Shown: positions 16,693-26,101 of the stretch, in pieces
Layout: the number at the start of each line of letters is the position of its first letter
Position numbering within the stretch: the first letter of the stretch is position 1
Assembly: GCA_016874005.1 (NCBI GenBank)
Contig: VGVQ01000014.1
Coordinates: 1 to 64,000, forward strand
DNA: 64,000 nucleotides
Reading direction: 5' to 3'
Origin: Gemmatimonadota bacterium
Lineage (GTDB): Bacteria > Gemmatimonadota > Gemmatimonadetes > Gemmatimonadales > GWC2-71-9
Notes under the pieces: generated by a model
The model's database searches: none
What the model was told of the DNA's origin: nothing
What the model saw: only the letters and a program-made list of their open reading frames with translations
Program-made: the position numbers and the translations under genes

Positions 16693-19286
16693 CGTCCGCC
16701 GCGCACCACCGCGACCACCGCGTCCTCGGAGCGGAGGTACCGCTGGGCGGCGGCCTGCACCGCCTGCTTGGTAACGGCCCGATAGGCGGCCGCCGGGTCG
16801 GTGAGTTCGGCCAGCCCGGTACCGATCAGCCAGGCGTCGACCAGCTCCGAGGCCATCGCGGCGGTGGTCTGCCGCTGGACGATCGCCTGGCCAGCCAGGT
16901 AGTTCACGGCCTGGTCGAGTTCCTCGTCGGTCACCGATTGCGCCCCGAATCGGCGCAACTCCTCGAGCATGGCATCTCGGGCTTCGTCTTCGCGCTGCGG
17001 TGAGGTCGCGATGTAGCTGATCAGCGCGCCCGCGCGGGCCCGCTGCCAGCTCGACATCAGGACCGTGTAGGCCAGCGAACGCCGCTCCCGCAACGCGGTG
17101 AAGAGCCGGCCGCCCAGCCCGCTTCCGATCGCCGCCAGCACCTCCACCGCGTGGCGGTCCGGGTCGGTCCGGCTCGGTCCCGGGAAGGCCATGGCGATCG
17201 CGGTCTGGGATTTGTCGCGGCTCTCGACCACCTCGGGCGCCACCCGGGCCCACGGCACCGCCGGGAGCGGCTTCGCCTCGCGGCCAGGCCCGAAGCCCGC
17301 CATCGCGCCGACCAATGACGGGATCGACCGGTCGGGATCGACCCGACCCACCGCAACCATCGTCGTCCGCCCCGCCGCCAGCTCCGCCCCATGCCAGGCC
17401 CGAACCTGGTAGGCGCCTAACCGCTCCAGGCTGGCGACCGTGCCCTTCACCGGGAGCCCATATCCCACCGGACCGAACGCCCCGCCCAGGGCCATCTGCA
17501 CCGGGTAGCGGAACATGTCGTCGGCTGCGTGGACCGCCTCCTCGGCGAGGGTGCGGCGTTCCCGTTCGATCTCGGCCGGGTCGAACCGGGGCGCGGTGAT
17601 GGTCTCGACCAGCAAGCTCGCCGCCAGATCCCGACGCTCGGCCAGGACGGAGGCCGCGACCCCGACCCAGTCGGCGCCAACGGCCACGCTGAGGGAGCCA
17701 CCGAGGGACTCGAAGGCGTGAGCCAGACCGTTGGCGTCGTAGCGGCCGGCGCCCCGCATCAGCGATCGGATCGCCAAAGTCCCGAGGCCCGCCGTGTCGG
17801 GACTCTCCTCGGCGACTCGACGCCGGTAGACCCCGACCGAGACCAGCGGCGCACCGGGCCGGGGGCGGATCAGCACGTCGACCGACCCGGCGGATGCGTG
17901 CACCACATCGTCGTGCCGAGTCCGGGCGGCCGGCCGGGGAATGGGTGGCGCTGGCTCCGCGGGTGGCGGCGGCTCGGCTGGCGACAGCGGCGGGGACCCG
18001 GCAAACGTCGCGGCGAGCCACGGCTCGGCGAGATCTCCCTGCCACGCTGCCGGCACGAACGCCACGGCGGAGACCGATTCCGGAGCGAGGTACCGGGCGG
18101 CGACCTCGACGACCCCTCTCGCGGTCACGGCGTCGAGCCGGGCAAACTCCTGATCGAGGATCTCGAGCCCACCCTGCGCTTCGGCGCTGGCGAAAGCCAT
18201 CGCCCGGCCGTCGAGCGACTCGAGCCGCCTGGCCCACTGCGCCTTGCGGAGCGTGGCGGCGCGCTCCAAGTCGGCGGTGGCGGGGCCGGTGGTCCGCAGC
18301 CGCGCGATCAGCCCGGCGATTCGTTCGACCACCGCGGCGAGATCGCCGGGGGCCAAGTCGGCGGTGATCGAGAACACCCCCACCTCGGCGGGCGAGTAAT
18401 GATACGCCCCGATCGACGAGACGAGTCCGGGTTGGCGCACGGTCTGGTAGAGCCAGCTACCCCGACCCGACGAGAGCACGGCCGCGGCCACGTCGAGCGG
18501 CGCGGCATCCGGCGCCAGCGGCGCCACCCCGCGCCAGCCGAGGGCCAGATCGGCCTGGCGAACGTCGCCCCGGAGCACTCGCGCTCGCACCCCGGACCGC
18601 CACGGTTCCTCGGGCGACGGATCGACGCCGCCCAACGCCGCGGGCCAATCGCCGTAGAGCCGCTCCGCGGTCGCGAAGACCTCGGCGGTCGGCACCTTGC
18701 CGACGACCGCGACGATGACCCGGTCGGGAACGTATCGACTCCGGTAGTACCCGTCGACGTCGGCCCGGGTGAACCCGAGAAGGCCCGCCTCGGTACCGAT
18801 CCGCCAACGGCGAATCCGGTGCCGATCGAACAGCAACTCATGGAGCGTCTCGTAGGCGTGGGCGGATGGCGTGTCGAGCTTACGTTTGGCCTCTTCGACG
18901 ATCACCTTGAGCTCGCGGGCGAGCTCGCCGGTGTCGATCGAGGCGCGCCGCAACGCGTCGGCCTGGATCGCCGCGACCGCCGCGAATCGATCGGCGGGGG
19001 CCACGACGTAATAGCAGGTCGCGTCGTAGCTGGTGTGGGCGTTGAGATAGCCGCCCAGCCCTTTGGTCTCCGCGGCGATCTGCCCCACGCCCCGGGTGGG
19101 GGTGCCCTTGAAGAACATGTGCTCGAGAACGTGGCTGATCCCCTGCCATCGGTCCGGCTCGTCGAAGAACCCGGCCTTGACGTGGGTGACCATGGCCACG
19201 GCGGGCGCGTGGCGATCGTACTGGGCGAGAACCGTGAGGCCGTTGGCGAGGACGCGCCGCTCGACACCCTCGATCCACGACGTCAT
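16689..19286 (-). CDS. M16 family zinc metallopeptidase with two fused domains
   Basis: An 865-residue protein made of two M16 (pitrilysin/processing peptidase) repeats of about 430 residues. The first has the inverted zinc motif HVLEH in GISHVLEHMFFKGT and the downstream third ligand glutamate in KVIVEEAKRKLDTP; the second (from about residue 440) lacks HxxEH and would be the inactive partner half. The C-terminal half has the RRSLAYTV motif common in these partners. No signal peptide is visible from ATG 19286, the start that gives the family N-terminus (RRVLANGLTVLAQYD). It degrades peptides; the substrate is unknown. Confidence 0.92.
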   Translation of the reverse strand: MTSWIEGVERRVLANGLTVLAQYDRHAPAVAMVTHVKAGFFDEPDRWQGISHVLEHMFFKGTPTRGVGQIAAETKGLGGYLNAHTSYDATCYYVVAPADRFAAVAAIQADALRRASIDTGELARELKVIVEEAKRKLDTPSAHAYETLHELLFDRHRIRRWRIGTEAGLLGFTRADVDGYYRSRYVPDRVIVAVVGKVPTAEVFATAERLYGDWPAALGGVDPSPEEPWRSGVRARVLRGDVRQADLALGWRGVAPLAPDAAPLDVAAAVLSSGRGSWLYQTVRQPGLVSSIGAYHYSPAEVGVFSITADLAPGDLAAVVERIAGLIARLRTTGPATADLERAATLRKAQWARRLESLDGRAMAFASAEAQGGLEILDQEFARLDAVTARGVVEVAARYLAPESVSAVAFVPAAWQGDLAEPWLAATFAGSPPLSPAEPPPPAEPAPPIPRPAARTRHDDVVHASAGSVDVLIRPRPGAPLVSVGVYRRRVAEESPDTAGLGTLAIRSLMRGAGRYDANGLAHAFESLGGSLSVAVGADWVGVAASVLAERRDLAASLLVETITAPRFDPAEIERERRTLAEEAVHAADDMFRYPVQMALGGAFGPVGYGLPVKGTVASLERLGAYQVRAWHGAELAAGRTTMVAVGRVDPDRSIPSLVGAMAGFGPGREAKPLPAVPWARVAPEVVESRDKSQTAIAMAFPGPSRTDPDRHAVEVLAAIGSGLGGRLFTALRERRSLAYTVLMSSWQRARAGALISYIATSPQREDEARDAMLEELRRFGAQSVTDEELDQAVNYLAGQAIVQRQTTAAMASELVDAWLIGTGLAELTDPAAAYRAVTKQAVQAAAQRYLRSEDAVVAVVRGGR

Positions 19287-19303
19287 CCCGGACCGCGAAC
19301 GGC

Positions 19304-20425
19304 TCAATGAACGATCCGGAGCACCCCGGCTTCGGCGGCGCCCTGGATGAAGGCCTCCGCGTCGGTCGTGGGAATCGTGACCCCGGTCTCGCGCTTGCCC
19401 CGAATGGCGAGCTGGGCCATGAAGTCCGGGAGCGACTGATGGGCGCTGGCCTGGTCGCTCGCCTTGAACTGGAGAAGAATCTCCTCCCAAGTGCCCCTGA
19501 GCTGATGACCGCCGAGGGTGGTGACCTGGTGATGATCGGGTCGCTGCCCCGATTTCCGCTGCATTTGCTGCAACTCGGTCAGCATCGTCCCGAAGAGCTC
19601 GAGCTGGTTGGGATCCTTGACCGCGCCGTCGCGATAGGTGCTCTCGATTTCCGCGAGGAGATCCTCGATCGGATCGGCCTCGGTCATCAGCTCGCTGACC
19701 CGCTGGTACCACGGCGCCAGCGACCGGTCGTCGTCGGCCAACCGGTAGAACATCCGTTTGAGTTCGACGGTCCGAAACAGCCCGAGCTCGTCGAAGTGCT
19801 CCTCGGGATCCGTTCCCTCGAAGTGAAACAGGGCCGCGGCGCTTTCGCCCCGGTCGTAGAGGAGATTGGCGAGATAGATCCGGGGTTCGGCGAAGGTCGG
19901 ATCGATCGCGAGCGCTCGCCGGAGCCAGAAGAGGGCCGCGCCTTCCTTGGCCAACCGATGCGACACGTACCCCATGCAGGCCGCCGCTTCTTCGCACTCC
20001 GGTTCGGCGCTGGCCGCCAATTCGAAGAACCGATGGGCCTGGGCCAGGTGGCCCTCGCGGAACAGGGCCCGGCCGATCTGGAGCATCAGATCGTGGTCTT
20101 CCTGGAAGCCCAACGCCAGCAACCGGTCGAAAGCCTTCAAACCCGCGACCTTGTTGCCCATCCGGAGCTCGACCTCGCCCAGGCCGGCGAGGCCGTCCTC
20201 GTGATCGGGCTCGATTACCAGGGCGGCGGTAAAGGCTCCTTTGGCCCAGGCGTAGTCCTCGCGGGCCAGGAAGGCGTAGCCGAGCCCGACGTGCAACTCG
20301 ACCGACTGGGGGTACACCGCGAGGCCGTCCCTGAGGATGGCGATCGCCTCGTCGTAGCGGGCTTGGTTGTACAACTGGTGGGCTTGTTCGTCGAACTCGT
20401 CGGAACTGCGAAATGCTTCCGACAT
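19304..20425 (-). CDS. tetratricopeptide-repeat protein
   Basis: A 373-residue cytoplasmic protein with at least five TPR units between residues 10 and 215 (for example YDEAIAILRDGLAVYPQ and WLRRALAIDPTFAEPRIYLA), then a less regular C-terminal domain (SLPDFMAQLAIRGKRETGV and VTIPTTDAEAFIQGAAEAG). Such proteins scaffold protein complexes. It lies 17 bases upstream of the M16 peptidase gene on the same strand and is probably cotranscribed with it. The start at 20425 was preferred because upstream sequence has no similarity or codon bias. Confidence 0.85.
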   Translation of the reverse strand: MSEAFRSSDEFDEQAHQLYNQARYDEAIAILRDGLAVYPQSVELHVGLGYAFLAREDYAWAKGAFTAALVIEPDHEDGLAGLGEVELRMGNKVAGLKAFDRLLALGFQEDHDLMLQIGRALFREGHLAQAHRFFELAASAEPECEEAAACMGYVSHRLAKEGAALFWLRRALAIDPTFAEPRIYLANLLYDRGESAAALFHFEGTDPEEHFDELGLFRTVELKRMFYRLADDDRSLAPWYQRVSELMTEADPIEDLLAEIESTYRDGAVKDPNQLELFGTMLTELQQMQRKSGQRPDHHQVTTLGGHQLRGTWEEILLQFKASDQASAHQSLPDFMAQLAIRGKRETGVTIPTTDAEAFIQGAAEAGVLRIVH

Positions 20426-20489
20426 CCGGCGGGTTCTCCCGTGAGGTTCCCTAAACCTAAGGAACTCGGTCGCTCGACGACAAGGGCGG

Positions 20490-20546
20490 TCACTCGCTTC
20501 GGAGGGCTTCGGTGGGATCGACTCGCGTCGCCCGGCAGGCCAGGCC
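20490..20546 (-). pseudogene. relic of the 3' end of an FtsX/MacB-type ABC permease gene
   Basis: On the minus strand this short stretch encodes GLACRATRVDPTEALRSE followed by TGA. The string RATRVDPTEALRSE is the near-invariant end of large ADOP/FtsX-like permeases (…PARRATRVDPxEALRxE). The sequence above it does not encode the expected transmembrane helix, so only about 57 bases are recognisable. It lies in the 182-base spacer between the TPR gene and the HD hydrolase gene. Confidence 0.55.
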
Positions 20547-20607
20547 AAGCCATGGAGCCTCGGGGAGCCCTTGCGCCGCGGCGCCGAGCACGGAAGCTTC
20601 CTGCCGA

Positions 20608-21276
20608 ATGTCCACCCTCCTGCGCCCCAGTCCACTCGCCGAGTCCTGGCTCGCCGAAGCGATGGCCCGCTGCGCCATCGGGCCGGCCCGGGCCGATCGA
20701 CTCGCCCAGGGCCTCGCCAAGCGTTACCGCGAGCGCTGGCGCCATTACCACACCCTCGACCATGTCGTGACGATGTTCAGTCTGGCCGCTCGCCATCGGG
20801 ACGCCCTCGCCGACCCGGCCGCATTCGCTTTGGCGATCTGGTACCACGACGCGGTCTACCGGCCTCGCCGAAGCGACAACGAGGCCCGGAGCGCCGAGCT
20901 GTTGATCAAGGATTGCTCGCCCGAGGCGACCGCCGACCCGCTCGTCGTCCCAGCGATGGCACCGAGCGTCGCGACCGCCTCGCGGCTGATCCTGGCTACC
21001 GCTGGACACCAGGCACCTGAGGACCTCCCGGACGGTCCCCTGTTCCTCGACATCGATCTCGCCATCCTGGGTGCCCCGGCGGAGGCCTACCGCCATTACG
21101 CCGACCAGATTCGTCTCGAGTTTCGGTGGGTTCCCGGCGCCCTGTATCGGATCAAGCGGGCCGAGGTGCTCCAGCGGTTCCTCGACCGGCCCCGGATCTT
21201 TCAGACCGCCGAGTTCGCCGGCCTCGAGGGGCCGGCCCGGCGGAATCTCGCCGCCGAGATCGCGTCCTACCGTTAG
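20608..21276 (+). CDS. HD-domain predicted metal-dependent phosphohydrolase
   Basis: A 222-residue protein of the HD superfamily group related to YjbK/YpgQ-like predicted hydrolases. YHTLDHVVTMF supplies the first histidine, IWYHDAVYRP the HD pair, and DNEARSAELL a further acidic cluster; LFLDIDLAILG holds a late aspartate. Family members hydrolyse nucleotides or phosphoesters with divalent metal; the substrate is not known. ATG 20608 is followed at once by conserved-looking sequence; the gene converges with the nitrilase gene with a four-base stop overlap. Confidence 0.85.
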   Translation: MSTLLRPSPLAESWLAEAMARCAIGPARADRLAQGLAKRYRERWRHYHTLDHVVTMFSLAARHRDALADPAAFALAIWYHDAVYRPRRSDNEARSAELLIKDCSPEATADPLVVPAMAPSVATASRLILATAGHQAPEDLPDGPLFLDIDLAILGAPAEAYRHYADQIRLEFRWVPGALYRIKRAEVLQRFLDRPRIFQTAEFAGLEGPARRNLAAEIASYR

Positions 21277-22208
21277 GTCTCCGGGAGGAAGCGCACCGGC
21301 GGCTTCGGGGCGGTATCGACCGTCAGGGAAAAGATGTCGGACCGGGCGTAGTGTCCGACCGGGTCGAAGTCGTATTTGGCTCGTGGAATCGCGCTCATGT
21401 CGCAATCGGCGACCAGGACGCACGACTGGTCGTAGACCGGGCCGGCCAGGACGGTACCGAGAGGGTCGACGATCAAGCTACCGCCCCGAATCAAGACGGT
21501 GTCGGGGTCGTCGCCCTGAACCGGGTGGTAGTCGGGCGGGTAGTCGCGACGCCGAGCATGCTGGCAGGCGGAGAGGAGGAAGCACCGCCCCTCCCGGGCG
21601 ATGTGGCGCATGCTGGCCGCCCAGACCTCGCGGTCATCCACGGTCGGGGCACAGTACAGCTCGACCCCCTGGCCGTACATCGCGGTCCGCAACAGCGGCA
21701 TGTAGTTCTCCCAGCAGATCACCGCGCCGAGCCTGCCTAACGGCGTGTCGAGCACCGGGAGGGTGGAGCCGTCGCCGAAGCCCCAGATGATCCGCTCCAT
21801 GGCGGTCGGCATCACCTTGCGGTGCCGGCCCAGGAGCGCCCCCTCCGGCGAGAAGAAGAGCACCGTGCAGTAAAGGGTTCCGCCAGCCCGCTCGATCGCC
21901 CCGATCACCAGATGGACCCCGTACTCCCCGGCCAACGCCCCGAGCTGCTCGGTCACCAGGCCGGGCACCTCGATCGCGCCATTCCAGTAGACCTCGAAAT
22001 CCACCCGGCCCTGGTCGCTCCGCATCCCCACCCTGGCCCCGAAGTCGACTCCCTTCGGGTAGCCACCGACGAACGCCTCGGGAAACACCACCAGCTCCGC
22101 CTTCTCCCGGCTCGCCTCGGCCAATCGGGCGGCGACCCGATCGAGGGTGGCGGTCGGATCGAAGCCAACGGAGGCGTCTTGGACGACGGCGGCGCGGACG
22201 ACGGTCAT
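21273..22208 (-). CDS. nitrilase (carbon-nitrogen hydrolase superfamily)
   Basis: A 311-residue enzyme with the full catalytic triad of the nitrilase branch: Glu44 in VVFPEAFVGGYPKG, Lys131 in GRHRKVMPT and Cys165 in GAVICWENYMPLLR. The CWENYMPL context is characteristic of true nitrilases, which convert nitriles to carboxylic acids and ammonia, and of cyanide hydratase relatives. The natural substrate cannot be told from sequence. It lies 16 bases after the next gene upstream on the same strand. Confidence 0.92.
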   Translation of the reverse strand: MTVVRAAVVQDASVGFDPTATLDRVAARLAEASREKAELVVFPEAFVGGYPKGVDFGARVGMRSDQGRVDFEVYWNGAIEVPGLVTEQLGALAGEYGVHLVIGAIERAGGTLYCTVLFFSPEGALLGRHRKVMPTAMERIIWGFGDGSTLPVLDTPLGRLGAVICWENYMPLLRTAMYGQGVELYCAPTVDDREVWAASMRHIAREGRCFLLSACQHARRRDYPPDYHPVQGDDPDTVLIRGGSLIVDPLGTVLAGPVYDQSCVLVADCDMSAIPRAKYDFDPVGHYARSDIFSLTVDTAPKPPVRFLPET

Positions 22209-22224
22209 GATGGCTCTCCAGGTT

Positions 22225-23019
22225 CTAGCGACACGGTTCCCGCTCCACCAGGCGAACCACCGAGATCTCCTGCTGGATCGTCGAGGTGATCGAACGGCGG
22301 ACCCCGCCGGTCGTGGGAATCTTGGCGGTGATGACGAGACGGCGGTTCCAGGTCAGCGGTCCGAGCCGGTCCGACCAGACCAGGTCGCCGGTTTCCCTGA
22401 TCATCTGCTCCACCGTGACCGCCAGGGTGTCGGTCACCTCGGCCCGATCCGATCGGCGCCGGTTCCAGGTCCACTCGAGCCGGCTCTGGCCACCGCGCCG
22501 GTCGGCGTCCGGACGGCGAATCTCGAGGCCGGTCGAGTCTCTCCAGGTCCCACCGACCGTGAGCCGGCCTCCAGGGAGTCGCGGGAAGAACTCGGACAAG
22601 GTCTGGCTCAAGTCGGCCACGTCGGCGACGTCAGCGGGAATGAACGGGGTCTTGGCGCCGTGATACCGGCCACCCGGCGACAGGGAACCGCGGTACCGCC
22701 CACCCAGCACGCCATCGGCGTCGGGCGTCTCCCGGCCCGCCGAGGTCTCCCGCCATACCGACAACGAGTCGAACCAGGCTTCGACGGCGAGGTCGCCGGA
22801 GGAGTCCCGGGCGGTGACGGCGAGGATCGCCTCTCGCCCGGCCCGATCCTCCACGATCGCCCCGCCGCTTTCTCCCCGCACCTTGGTGCGGATGGTCTCC
22901 TGGAATAGGGCGCACTCGAGGTGCCGCGCCAGGTATCGCCACTGGGGCTCCTGGCTCGCTGCCTGACCGGGGCCAAAGGAGGCGAGCGCGGCCAGGACGG
23001 CCGCGCGGCCAAGGGTCAT
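22225..23019 (-). CDS. secreted protein of unknown function
   Basis: A 264-residue product with an N-terminal signal peptide (MTLGRAAVLAALASFGPGQAASQ). The mature part is rich in beta-strand patterns and charged residues, with few cysteines, and no family is recognised. It starts five bases after the pruA stop and ends 16 bases before the nitrilase, so pruA, this gene and the nitrilase gene probably share a transcript. Confidence 0.7.
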   Translation of the reverse strand: MTLGRAAVLAALASFGPGQAASQEPQWRYLARHLECALFQETIRTKVRGESGGAIVEDRAGREAILAVTARDSSGDLAVEAWFDSLSVWRETSAGRETPDADGVLGGRYRGSLSPGGRYHGAKTPFIPADVADVADLSQTLSEFFPRLPGGRLTVGGTWRDSTGLEIRRPDADRRGGQSRLEWTWNRRRSDRAEVTDTLAVTVEQMIRETGDLVWSDRLGPLTWNRRLVITAKIPTTGGVRRSITSTIQQEISVVRLVEREPCR

Positions 23020-23024
23020 TCCGG

Positions 23025-24647
23025 TTACTGCCCCGCCATGAACGGGTACTTGTAGTCCGTCGGCGGGACGAAGGTCTCCTTGATCGTTCGGGCCGAGACC
23101 CAGCGAATCAGGTTCAAGATCGAGCCCGCCTTGTCGTTGGTGCCGCTGGCTCGGGCGCCGCCGAAGGGTTGCTGGCCGACCACCGCGCCGGTCGGTTTGT
23201 CGTTGACGTAGTAGTTGCCGGCGGCGTGGCGGAGGGTCGCGGTGGCCTCGGCGATCGCGCGGCGGTCGGTGGCGAAGACCGAGCCGGTCAGGGCGTAGGG
23301 GCTGGTCGTGTTGACCAGGCTCAGGGTCTGCTTCCAGGCGTTGTCGGGATAGACATAAACCGTCAGCACCGGCCCGAACAGCTCCTCGCACATGGTCCGG
23401 TACTTGGGATCTTTGACCTGGATCAGGGTCGGCTCGATGAAATACCCCTTGCGGTCATCGCCGTTGCCGCCGGCGAGGATGCTCACGCCCCGGTCCTTCT
23501 TGGCCTGTTCGAGATACCCGGTGAGCTTCGCGAACGACTTGGCGTCGATCACGGCGCCCATGAAGTTCCGGAAGTCGGCCACGTCACCCATCTTGATCTC
23601 GGCGATCATCCCGAGCATCGCGTCGCGCACAGGCTTCCAGAGACTCTGGGGGATGTAGGCCCGCGACGCCGCGCTGCATTTCTGGCCCTGATACTCGAAG
23701 GCTCCACGGACCAAGCCCACGGCGACGGCCTGGGGGTCGGCGCTCGGGTGGGCAATCACGAAGTCCTTGCCGCCGGTTTCTCCCACCAGGCGGGGATAGG
23801 TCGCGTAGTGCGCGACCCGCTCGCCGACCTGCTTCCAGATCGACTGGAAGACCCCCGTCGATCCGGTGAAATGCACCCCGGCCAGCCGCCGGTCGGACAG
23901 GACCCGATCGGTGATCATCACCGAGTTGCCGGCGACGAAGTTGATGACCCCGGGCGGAAGACCGGCCGCCTCGAGCAGCTTGTAGGTGTAGTAGTTGCTC
24001 AGCATCGCGGTGGCGGCGGGCTTCCAGACCACGGTGTTGCCCATCAAGGCCGGCGTGCCGGCGAGGTTGCCGCCGATGGCCGTGAAGTTGAACGGCGTGA
24101 TGGCGTAGATGAACCCTTCGAGGGGCCGGTATTCGAGGCGGTTCCAGACCCCCGGCGACGAAACCGGTTGCTGCTGGCTGAGCTCCTTGGCGTACCCGAC
24201 GTTGAACCGGAAGAAATCGATCATCTCGCAGGCGGCGTCGATCTCCGCCTGGAAGATCGTTTTGCTCTGGCCGAGCATGGTGGCGGCGTTGATGATCTGG
24301 CGCCAGGGACCGGCGAGGAGATCGGCGGCTCGGAGAAAGACCGCGGCACGGTCCTCGAACCGCATCTGAGACCAATCGCGATAGGCTCGATCAGCTGCTT
24401 GGATGGCCTGGGTGATCTCGCGGCCGGAGGCCAGGTGTACCTTGGCGAGCACTTTCCGGTGATCGTGAGGGGCGACCACGTCGTGGGTTCGCCCGGTCCT
24501 GATCTCCTTGCCGCCGATGATCAAGGGAATGTCGACGACCTCCGATGCCATCGCCTTCAACGCGGCCTTGATCGCGGCGCGTTCCGGAGAGCCCGGGGAG
24601 TAGTTGAGGATCGGTTCGTTGCGCGGGGCGGGAATGTTGGCGGACAT
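23025..24647 (-). CDS. pruA: L-glutamate gamma-semialdehyde (1-pyrroline-5-carboxylate) dehydrogenase
   Basis: A 540-residue aldehyde dehydrogenase of the single-domain P5C dehydrogenase type, which oxidises glutamate semialdehyde to glutamate with NAD+ in proline and arginine degradation. The catalytic Glu290 (LVGETGGKD) and Cys324 (GQKCSA) are present, as are FTGSTGVF, CEELFGPVLTVYVY and the C-terminal QPFGGARASGTNDKAGS, which is typical of this subgroup. No proline dehydrogenase gene is near it. ATG 24647 gives the standard N-terminus (NEPILNYSPGSPER). Confidence 0.95.
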   Translation of the reverse strand: MSANIPAPRNEPILNYSPGSPERAAIKAALKAMASEVVDIPLIIGGKEIRTGRTHDVVAPHDHRKVLAKVHLASGREITQAIQAADRAYRDWSQMRFEDRAAVFLRAADLLAGPWRQIINAATMLGQSKTIFQAEIDAACEMIDFFRFNVGYAKELSQQQPVSSPGVWNRLEYRPLEGFIYAITPFNFTAIGGNLAGTPALMGNTVVWKPAATAMLSNYYTYKLLEAAGLPPGVINFVAGNSVMITDRVLSDRRLAGVHFTGSTGVFQSIWKQVGERVAHYATYPRLVGETGGKDFVIAHPSADPQAVAVGLVRGAFEYQGQKCSAASRAYIPQSLWKPVRDAMLGMIAEIKMGDVADFRNFMGAVIDAKSFAKLTGYLEQAKKDRGVSILAGGNGDDRKGYFIEPTLIQVKDPKYRTMCEELFGPVLTVYVYPDNAWKQTLSLVNTTSPYALTGSVFATDRRAIAEATATLRHAAGNYYVNDKPTGAVVGQQPFGGARASGTNDKAGSILNLIRWVSARTIKETFVPPTDYKYPFMAGQ

Positions 24648-24708
24648 GAGGTCGCTCGATCGGTGAAGGTGGTGAGGCGTCCCAGCCGGCCAAATCTAGC
24701 CTCCGGAT

Positions 24709-24714
24709 TATATT
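24709..24714 (+). promoter_or_regulatory. putative -10 element for the lipoprotein gene at 24747
   Basis: TATATT in an otherwise GC-rich spacer, 33 bases before the ATG at 24747. No convincing -35 was found. Confidence 0.4.
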
Positions 24715-24746
24715 CCCTCCATTCCCCCAGCCCCGGATTCGCCCCA

Positions 24747-25121
24747 ATGTCCCGCGTAGCGCTCGCGAGCGTTGTCGTTCTCTCGGCCCTGGCCTGCCGC
24801 CCCTACGACCTTCGGTCGACCGTTCAGGACCAGGCCGGGCTGATTCCGGCCGCCCAGTATGCCCGCTACGGCAGCGAACAGGCGAAGGTGATGGCCATCG
24901 GCCGCGCGCTGGGCCAATGGGACGGGGGCCAGGGCGTCGAGGCTCGGGCCACTCAGGTCACCAAAGCCGCGGATTACGCCAGAAGCCTGCCCGGGGTGGC
25001 CTCGGTGGTAGCGGATACCCTCGGCTACCGGCTGACGGTGACCTTCGCCAGCGGGTGGCGGACCGCGGTGCTTCCGATCGCCGACGGGGTCACTCCCGAG
25101 GACACCCCAGGCGCCAAGTAG
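24747..25121 (+). CDS. small lipoprotein, function unknown
   Basis: A 124-residue product with a lipoprotein signal (MSRVALASVVVLSALACRPY, lipobox LALAC-like, Cys17). The mature part holds a helical region (AKVMAIGRALGQWDGG, ATQVTKAADYARSLPG) and two beta-strands. I recognise no family. It has its own likely promoter and ends two bases from the convergent downstream gene. Confidence 0.65.
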   Translation: MSRVALASVVVLSALACRPYDLRSTVQDQAGLIPAAQYARYGSEQAKVMAIGRALGQWDGGQGVEARATQVTKAADYARSLPGVASVVADTLGYRLTVTFASGWRTAVLPIADGVTPEDTPGAK

Positions 25122-25123
25122 GG

Positions 25124-26101
25124 TCAGGGCCGGGGGCTCGGGCTGGCGACCCCACCCATCTTGTCGACACCCCCCATGTGCTCGGCCATCATCCACCAGT
25201 GCTCCATGTCGATCACGTTCCGATCGGGGTTCTGAAACTCGTCGAGCGCTTCCTCGATCACGGCCGCCTTCCGATCGCGGGGGACCTTGTCCGAGTGGAG
25301 GATATCCGAGATGATGTCGTGCATCATGTGGAGATTGTCGAAGATCACCGCCGCCCTGGGATGCTCCTTGCTGAACCGCGGGGCCACCGCCGAGGTCATC
25401 GGCATCACTGACGGCAGTCCGGTGGGTGCGTTAGGCACCATGGCCCAGAAACGGTCCAGATTCTCGGTGATGTACCGGCGCCGGTCGGTCGGCTCGTCCG
25501 TGGCCAGCAGCGCCTCGTACAGCCCCACCTGGAGCCAGTGGTAGGCCCAGATCAGTCCATTGAATTTTGGGTAGGCCCGCCGAAAACTCTGACTGAAATA
25601 CTGCTCATCCATCAGCTCCATTGCTTTGGGCTTGTCGGTGAAGGCGTACCGGTCGGCCAGGTAGCGGTCGGTCAGCTCTTCGACGAGGGCGTGGCGCTCC
25701 GGCATGCCGAGCCGTTCGTCGGCGTGGACGTCGTAGATCTGCCGGTGGAGAATGTGGGCTCGCTCGAACATCGCTTTCGCGCGCCAGGCCAGCCGACTGT
25801 AACGCGGCATCACGGCCTCCTCGGCGATCGCGAAACGGGGCGGCCGCTTGAGGAGATCGTCGACGAGATAGTTGAACTCCTTCTCCTCCAAGGCGGCGAC
25901 CGAGCCGGTGGGATCGATCAGCAGCCGTTCGTAGAGGATCGCATGGCCATAGTCGAATGCGTTGAAGAGTCGGCCGGCCTCCGGGTAGGTCTTGAGGAAG
26001 GTCCAGTTGAACTTGCCGGGGAAATAGAACTGCTCGTCACGGCTCTGGGCGGCCAGGGTCCCGGCCGTGAGGCCACAGCAGAGCACGATCCAACGAATCA
26101 T
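25124..26101 (-). CDS. secreted alpha-helical protein, function unknown
   Basis: A 325-residue product with a signal peptide (MIRWIVLCCGLTAGTLAAQS). The mature protein is mostly helical and rich in Met, His, Tyr and Trp; near the end come FDNLHMMHDIISDILHSDK and DMEHWWMMAEHMGGVDK. The dense His/Met content hints at metal binding, but no family is recognised. The ATG at 26101 overlaps the stop of the beta-barrel gene by four bases, so the two are translated together. Confidence 0.65.
   Translation of the reverse strand: MIRWIVLCCGLTAGTLAAQSRDEQFYFPGKFNWTFLKTYPEAGRLFNAFDYGHAILYERLLIDPTGSVAALEEKEFNYLVDDLLKRPPRFAIAEEAVMPRYSRLAWRAKAMFERAHILHRQIYDVHADERLGMPERHALVEELTDRYLADRYAFTDKPKAMELMDEQYFSQSFRRAYPKFNGLIWAYHWLQVGLYEALLATDEPTDRRRYITENLDRFWAMVPNAPTGLPSVMPMTSAVAPRFSKEHPRAAVIFDNLHMMHDIISDILHSDKVPRDRKAAVIEEALDEFQNPDRNVIDMEHWWMMAEHMGGVDKMGGVASPSPRP

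Noticed and set aside
17529..19310. Long open frame antisense to the M16 peptidase
   Set aside because: Shadow frame of the real gene, with the same Arg/Gly/Pro-rich look and no ribosome-binding site.
23169..24660. Long open frame antisense to pruA
   Set aside because: The frame continues into the lipoprotein gene at 24747, but only the part from 24747 has a signal peptide and sensible composition.
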